From the NCBI GenBank assembly GCA_008931825.1, contig QXVZ01029402.1, positions 1 to 64,000 of the forward strand: 64,000 bases of DNA, written 5' to 3'. Positions 58,791-64,000 of the stretch are shown here, one piece after another. Below the pieces are notes generated by a model, which saw only the letters and a program-made list of their open reading frames with translations, made no database searches and was not told the DNA's origin. Position 1 is the first letter of the stretch, and each line of letters opens with the position of its first letter. This DNA comes from Phallusia fumigata (Eukaryota; Chordata; Ascidiacea; Phlebobranchia; Ascidiidae). Made by a program: the position numbers and the translations under genes.

Positions 58791-60212
58791 TTTAGGTTAA
58801 CGTTTGTGTCTAACGACGCTGGACTTCAAATACACGCGAATAGTCTTTAAATTGCAATGAGGAATCTTGGGAGAGGTGGGGGCTCACGTGTATCTTAGGG
58901 TTATCATACCTTCCCTATATCTTTTAAAGGTTTGTCCTTAATCAACAATCGCAAAAACGTTTTCCATGACCAGTACTGGACAGAATTCGTTGGAGTCAAC
59001 CAGAGAAACTATTTAACGAAAAAAGATCGACTTTTATAATATCTAGAATGTATTTGTCTGCGTCCATATAGACCTCATTTTATCTCTAATAAGAGCCCGT
59101 TTTTAATTTTATTCTGGAGGGACACCCATTTTTGCAAGGTTGCAAAACAGAGGCAGGACATTCCGCTGACATCAACTATAAAAGGTCGCTCCCAAGCATT
59201 CAAAAAAAACGCGTCAAACTTGGTTCCACACCAACACCTTACTACTTAAATATCCTCGTTCGAATTTCAACTCATAAGACGAAATCCACTGACCAATAAC
59301 GCGGGAACTGTCAGAAACACCAGGTTTTACAAGGCGAATTTTTTACAACAGGCAGGAAAAAACAAAGAATTCTCCAGGTGAAGCGCGCATTTCAACTGCA
59401 GTGGACAAAACTGATAATAAAAAGTTTAAATCTAATGATTATTTAAGGCGATAAAATTTCAATTGCTTGAAAAGTGCAACTAGGCTATCTCCGGCTTGAT
59501 AAATGTGTTTTGGTACAATTGTGTCGCTGCGATTTCTTTTGCTAAGCGAAATAAACTTAACTTAACTGTCAATTGAAAACGATAGTTAACATAATGTATG
59601 CGCAGTTGTTTTTAACCTGGGTTCGGTGACGCCGTTTCGTGGGTTCGACGAAGGTCCCCTGAATGAACTACCAAAATTCAGTAAATGTTTTTGTCATGTT
59701 TTTCTTATAATTAATCGCAAAACAAAACAATTGGTAATTTCACATAATGAGATAGACATTGAAAGTAGGGTTAAGACCCCGGGGTTTATGGTCGTGGCAC
59801 GCGGCACGCACAACTCGATATCGTTGGTCAAGAATGCCAGAACCGTACGCAACAAATATCGCCAAAAGTTGCGGTTCGTTGAGTTTAAGTTTTTTTATAT
59901 TTGGTACGTTATGCTAGTTGAAATTAGACAAATTTTTGTATTAGGGATTTACGTTTCGGGATGGGAAAAAGAGTGTAACGCAATGCAACGTTGGTGGTCA
60001 TGAGGTTTAAAGTTTTAAGCGTGTGAGGAGAAAACGATATAGGTATAGATTTTTCCATGTGTTAAGGGGTTTGTGAGGATTTTAATAAAACAAAACTGTA
60101 CAGTAATACAACTTATAGTCAAGGTCAAGTTGTAAAAAAATTATAGTTGTAGGGTAGGGGGTGCCATTTCTTTTAAAACAGAATTAGGTCAAAATCCCAA
60201 TTTTCAACACAT
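58791..60212. other. Intergenic region between the two GSTK pairs
   Basis: No gene recognised. A hAT-like end lies at 59603. The 125-codon plus-strand frame at 59626-60003 starts inside that end and has no recognisable domain. Confidence 0.5.
59603..59800 (+). mobile_element. hAT-type element fragment
   Basis: Begins CAGTTGTTTTTAACCTGGGT and continues TTCGGTGACG, GGGTTCGACGAA, resembling hAT ends of the form CAGTGGTTCTTAACCTGGGT. The right border was not found. Confidence 0.5.
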
Positions 60213-60902
60213 TTACATTTTTGACTGAATGGTAACCTTTTCGTTGCCTGGCCAGTCTTGTTTTAAGTAGTGACATAACAGAAAAAACCTATCCATACCA
60301 AACAAGGTGACTGGATTGCCTTCCATATGCACAACATAAGTTGGGGCACCGAATGCCCCAGCAGCAACTGCAACCTGTGTAGCAGTCTTTAACTGACTTT
60401 TAACTTCATCAGTTTTTATTCTCTGTAGCATTGCTTTTGTTTCTATCTCCGGAAATCCAACCATTTGACATGCAGCTGTCAAGCTGTCATCTGTGGTTAT
60501 ATCTTCATCCCTTACCCAAATTCTGTTAAACAAAGTCCGTGATAAAGATTCTAGTTGATGAGGGTGTTGATTCTGTACGACTGTGAGCAAACGCTGAGCC
60601 TTCAATGATCCCTTTATAAACATCACATTGGGAACATCCTTGGGAAACCAAAATGGGACACCATAATATTTTGCCACGCGAATCAAGTCTTTCGTCATGT
60701 ATTTGGATTTAGCTTCCACCAGACCTGGAGGCCTGTTTCCAGTTGAGCCCATGATTCCAGCCAGTGATACTGGTTTTAGTTTAAGATCCATGTTATCCCA
60801 TTTTTTGTTGTAATGGGTTAAAATTTCGAAGGCAATGTAAGTGTATGGTGATAGTACATCATAAAATAGCTCCACAACTACCTTTTTGGCAGCTTGACTC
60901 AT
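60213..60902 (-). CDS. GSTK1: Glutathione S-transferase kappa, GSTK-C
   Basis: 229 residues, intact. Motifs: KKVVVELFYDVLSPYTY with Ser18 kept, MGSTGNRPPGL, KAQRLLTVV, GAFGAPTYVVH with the cis-proline, and FGMDRFFLLCHYL, where the Ser of the Ser-Asp-Arg triplet is Met. It has a longer C-terminal tail ending in SKM, a recognised variant of the peroxisomal PTS1 signal (human GSTK1 ends in ARL). It lies 498 bp downstream of GSTK-D on the same strand. The acceptor-like CTACTAG/GTAATAG before the ATG suggests a 5' UTR intron or a trans-splice site. It groups with GSTK-A (KKW, MDL, QRLLT, HP..LES.SR, RIW, SL.AAC) rather than with its neighbours B and D. Confidence 0.95.
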   Translation of the reverse strand: MSQAAKKVVVELFYDVLSPYTYIAFEILTHYNKKWDNMDLKLKPVSLAGIMGSTGNRPPGLVEAKSKYMTKDLIRVAKYYGVPFWFPKDVPNVMFIKGSLKAQRLLTVVQNQHPHQLESLSRTLFNRIWVRDEDITTDDSLTAACQMVGFPEIETKAMLQRIKTDEVKSQLKTATQVAVAAGAFGAPTYVVHMEGNPVTLFGMDRFFLLCHYLKQDWPGNEKVTIQSKM

Positions 60903-61399
60903 AGTTTTAGATATTCTATTACCTAGTAGTCAAGCCCAATACTAAAATTCCTGTTTACAACAAAGTAGCATTTGATTTCACATTTTTTATGTTTATCCTT
61001 AACCACTAAACAATATTCAACCACTAATAGTCAGTTTGTAAGTTTACGTAGAGATTTGAAAGTAACCAAAACATAGTGATTTTGTTTTTAATAGTGATTT
61101 AGGAATGCAAAAAATGATTTAGAAATGGGTGTACAGAGCAAACATATACAATAGGTGATGTTATAGGATCTATACATCCACCAAAACCAGAAATGAGTTC
61201 TGACAGTGTTTAAGTTACTGTAATAATGACTAACAATCAATAAAACCTATATAACTTGCATGCTATGTGATTTACAAGTAGTATACATGGGGTACAAATT
61301 GGTCAGCTTGATTCATAGAACCAGCCATTGTTCTTACAAAAATAATTTGTAATATGTTGCATAAAAGTCACAAAACCTAAAAAACTGATATTTTTGAAC

Positions 61400-62071
61400 T
61401 TAAGTTTTTTGAACTGACCATTCATGTCCGAGAAAGGATGCAAGCAAAAATAACTGATCGGAGCCAAAAATCATTTGTGGGCCATCATCAAGGTGTGCAA
61501 CATATGTTGGAACACCAAATGCACCAAAGTTTAATGCTTGCTGTGTCAAGTCCTTTAACTCTTGTTTTCCAGCATCTGTTTTGCTTGCAGACATCACATT
61601 ATCTGTAGCAGTTTTAGTTAGCCCCGCTTTTTGACAAGCTGTCCTCAAAATTTCTTTTTTTGTAATGTCCTCATTGTCTGCCCAAACCCTCTGAAACATA
61701 TCATGCGACAATGATTCTAAATGATCTGAATATTCTTTTTGTACTATTCCAAGTACTCTTTGAGTTGGCAAAGTTCCTTTGTGGAAAAACAACTTATCCA
61801 GTTGTGAATTAAACTTAAAAGGTATGTTGTAATATTCTGCCAAACGTGGGAGGTCTTCACTCATATATTCGTATTTAGCTTGAACCGGTAACATTGCAGG
61901 TTGGTTGCCAGTGGCAGCCACAATATCGTCCAGAAGCACTGGTTTTAGTTGAAGGGTCATATTTTCCCATTTGACGTTACACCGTTTGAGGACTTCAAAC
62001 GCAATGTAACTGTATGGTGAAACCACATCAAAAAAGAAGTCTACAATTACTTTTTTGGGAACCCTGATCAT
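61400..62071 (-). CDS. GSTK1: Glutathione S-transferase kappa, GSTK-D
   Basis: 223 residues, intact and nearly the same as GSTK-B over most of its length (KKVIVDFFFDVVSPYSYIAF, NIPFKFNSQL, FFHKGTLPTQRVLG, FGAFGVPTYVAHLDDGPQ). Ser18 and the cis-proline are kept. The glutathione-binding triplet reads Ser-Asp-Gln (204-206), so the arginine found in B and in human GSTK1 is replaced. The C-terminus is QKT, which has no PTS1 character, so peroxisomal import through PEX5 is not predicted. It is the first gene of the minus-strand block, with an upstream region containing a perfect antioxidant response element. GSTK-C follows 498 bp downstream. Confidence 0.96.
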   Translation of the reverse strand: MIRVPKKVIVDFFFDVVSPYSYIAFEVLKRCNVKWENMTLQLKPVLLDDIVAATGNQPAMLPVQAKYEYMSEDLPRLAEYYNIPFKFNSQLDKLFFHKGTLPTQRVLGIVQKEYSDHLESLSHDMFQRVWADNEDITKKEILRTACQKAGLTKTATDNVMSASKTDAGKQELKDLTQQALNFGAFGVPTYVAHLDDGPQMIFGSDQLFLLASFLGHEWSVQKT

Positions 62072-62519
62072 TTTGTTTGTATCATCTTTGTAACATTACA
62101 TTTAGTTTGTTAATATTTAATGGTTGCATATCTATTTCTGCTTTGATAAAAAACATTACTAGAAAATTGGACCATTGCAGACAACATTAAAATGTGCATT
62201 ATTAACTCTAATCCCAAGAGCTCAAACCGTAAATATATCCATTTGACTGTTGTCCTTACAAATACGATAAATTTGTGGTAGTGAACTGTCACGAACCTAA
62301 AAATGCTGATTAATTTGACAAAATAAAATTCAATGAATATGAAGATAGAAATAATAATGTGTTCGCCAACCACGAAAAACAAGCAACGTCTTTGTTTTGC
62401 ATATTAATACTCCTTAACTTTCATTTGCGATTACCTTTGACAATGCGATACTAGAAGCATACTGTCAAACAATAAGCCGTAACAGCTAATAACAAACATA
62501 CTGGCGAAATCGAAACCTA

Positions 62520-62660
62520 TGTAGCATTTTGCAGCAGCAATGCGCGACCTTGTTGACTGTTGTTAGGTAGTTTCTGATCCAGAACGAAGCAAAGTCCACA
62601 GTCCTCACGCCGTTGATGACTCAGCAAAAAATATGAGCAAACTTTATTCGTTATGTTGTT
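62520..62660 (-). promoter_or_regulatory. Conserved upstream block of GSTK-D with a perfect ARE
   Basis: Shares GCAGCAATGCGCGACCTTGT and CGAAGCAAAGTCCACA with the GSTK-B upstream block. At 616-625 of kilobase 62 (62616-62625) it reads ATGACTCAGC, an exact match to the NRF2/CNC-sMaf antioxidant response element RTGACNNNGC, about 550 bases upstream of the ATG. Fits control by oxidative or xenobiotic stress (inference). Confidence 0.55.
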
Positions 62661-62670
62661 GACATTTAGT

Positions 62671-64000
62671 TAGTCTTTTTATTTGCACGAAACAATCTCG
62701 AGGAGGCTTTTAAAACATTTGGCATCGTATGCATTACTCCAATATCTCACGTAATCATAACACACCTGAGGTGGGTTCAACGCCGTTTTACCTCTGTGGA
62801 CCCGATTACCCAATCTCCACACTCGAAACCTTTCTTTTAGCTGAAAATTGATGTTAAGTCCTCCCTAAGTTGTACATTGTGTGGTAGTTAACATTCGGAT
62901 ACAGACATTTCCGTGCTTTAAAAACATCCAGTTAAGTTCCAAACGACAAAAAACAATTCTTTGCCCTGGTTGGACATGCTTCTTGTGCTTGACATTGTCA
63001 GTTCAGTTGCTACAAAAGCACTAACCGCAAAATGTGACAACTGTGCTCTGTCGAACAACACAATAAACAAAGATAGAAAAACTGTGTTTTAGTGCATTCT
63101 CGATTAATTGCAGGAAACAACCTAGCTGATAAGATTAAACGTTTTTTAAGTGTTAACGCGGAAATATTCAAATTGGTCATGGTGTACTTGTGTAACTTTG
63201 TTTGCTATGTCAACAAGTAAGTTTTTCGCTGAGTTGTTTAATGTACGTGTTCAAAATCATGTTTAGACTAGACACAGGCAAACGACCATGCAATTTCAAA
63301 ACTTTTCAAAACGACCCATTTCTGATACACATGCAGATCACCGACTAGAAAAGGTAAAACCGCTGGTCTAAACGGACTTAAGACGTACAACATAATTCTA
63401 AACAATAACCTATCTAGCACAAAAAAACACAGGCAAACAAATAAATGTACAAAAATATATTTTCTCAATGAATAAAAGTAATTAAACAAACATTTTTCTA
63501 AATAAAGTATTTATCAAATACAAGATAAAAAAGCAAATTCTGATCTAACAAAACATGACAAAATAGACTTTATCCCAAGGTTGCGTGCATAAGTACAAAC
63601 CGGTCTAGTAATTTTGTTGTTTTTATGCCCTGTGCCCTGTTCTTACCAGTTGTATGGCAGAATGAAGTTTCCTAAAAAAACATGATAGGTGTTGGGTCAA
63701 AGCCCCAGCACAGTCAGTTTATATTTGAAGGTAAAGAAATATCATGACACGTTAACAGCAGCAACATAAAAAGTATCAAAAAATGTTCATAGTCCAGCAT
63801 TTGCACCCACAGGTACTGATGTAACATCAGAGGGCGTGACGTCATAACCTAACTTCTTCATGNGTGAAGAAAGTCGATTTTAACCTTGCTACGTAAATAC
63901 GAGCAACATTTAGTTCAAAACGTCTGGTCATTCGTTGTAAAATGTCTTGCAAAGTAATTTGTGTACATTTTTTAAAGAATGTTTTTGACGGGTACTCTTT
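62671..64000. other. Intergenic DNA at the window end
   Basis: No gene recognised. A palindromic CRE-type site TGACGTCA lies at 63837-63844, and a single N at 63863 lies between CTTCTTCAT and GTGAAGAAAG, which can form an inverted repeat. Confidence 0.45.

Larger units (their letters stand above)
61170..62670 (-). repeat. Segmental duplication unit containing GSTK-D
   Basis: Partner of 57270-58790. Coding sequence, 5' leader (GATACAAACAAAATGA), upstream CpG-rich block and part of the 3' flank are shared. Confidence 0.75.

Noticed and set aside
59626-60003. 125-codon open frame on the plus strand
   Set aside because: It starts inside a hAT-type end, shows no domain and has no splice or conservation support.

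Overview
The window looks like nuclear DNA from an invertebrate chordate, most likely an ascidian tunicate. The sequence is AT-rich, genes are compact with short introns and standard GT-AG splicing, and the proteins resemble vertebrate ones closely. Exon layouts differ from vertebrates: p70 S6 kinase and OSTF1 have coding regions without introns, and the Rieske gene has five exons. Two local duplications abut single N characters and differ by a few percent, which suggests two haplotypes of a highly heterozygous animal left side by side. Species is inferred, not proven.

Layout. 1-4.5 kb: intergenic DNA with DNA-transposon remnants. 4.6-5.2 kb (-): OSTF1 (SH3 plus ankyrin adaptor). 6.0-12.7 kb (+): UQCRFS1, the Rieske iron-sulfur subunit of complex III, with transposon-filled introns, diverging from OSTF1. 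15.5-17.0 kb (+): p70 S6 kinase. 18.2-25.8 kb (+): METTL3, the catalytic subunit of the mRNA m6A writer, reconstructed in 15 exons (589 aa). From 26 kb to 62 kb every gene is on the minus strand: three tandem eight-exon arsenite methyltransferase genes (AS3MT-1, -2, -3) followed by four GST kappa genes (GSTK-A, -B, -C, -D) with intronless coding regions.

The minus-strand block is the most interesting part. AS3MT methylates trivalent arsenic, which it receives as glutathione or thiol complexes; kappa-class GSTs are glutathione-binding DsbA-fold enzymes. Seven such genes in a row suggest an expanded arsenic/thiol detoxification cluster (inference). The AS3MT copies share identical intron phases. 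AS3MT-2 has lost one of the four conserved catalytic cysteines and the cysteine-rich tail. The GSTK genes alternate in type (D-C, then B-A), as if a two-gene unit had been duplicated. GSTK-B and -D share sequence well beyond their coding regions, including an upstream block that carries a perfect antioxidant response element in D and a one-base variant in B. The C-terminal tripeptides differ (HKL, KKL, SKM, QKT), which hints at different peroxisomal targeting.

Repeats are abundant: many short hAT-type elements with 8-bp target duplications, a three-level nest (Harbinger-like element holding a pogo-like element holding a tRNA-derived SINE), a LINE reverse-transcriptase fossil inside AS3MT-2, and an uncharacterised repeat family in AS3MT introns. 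No CRISPR array, rRNA or true tRNA gene was seen.
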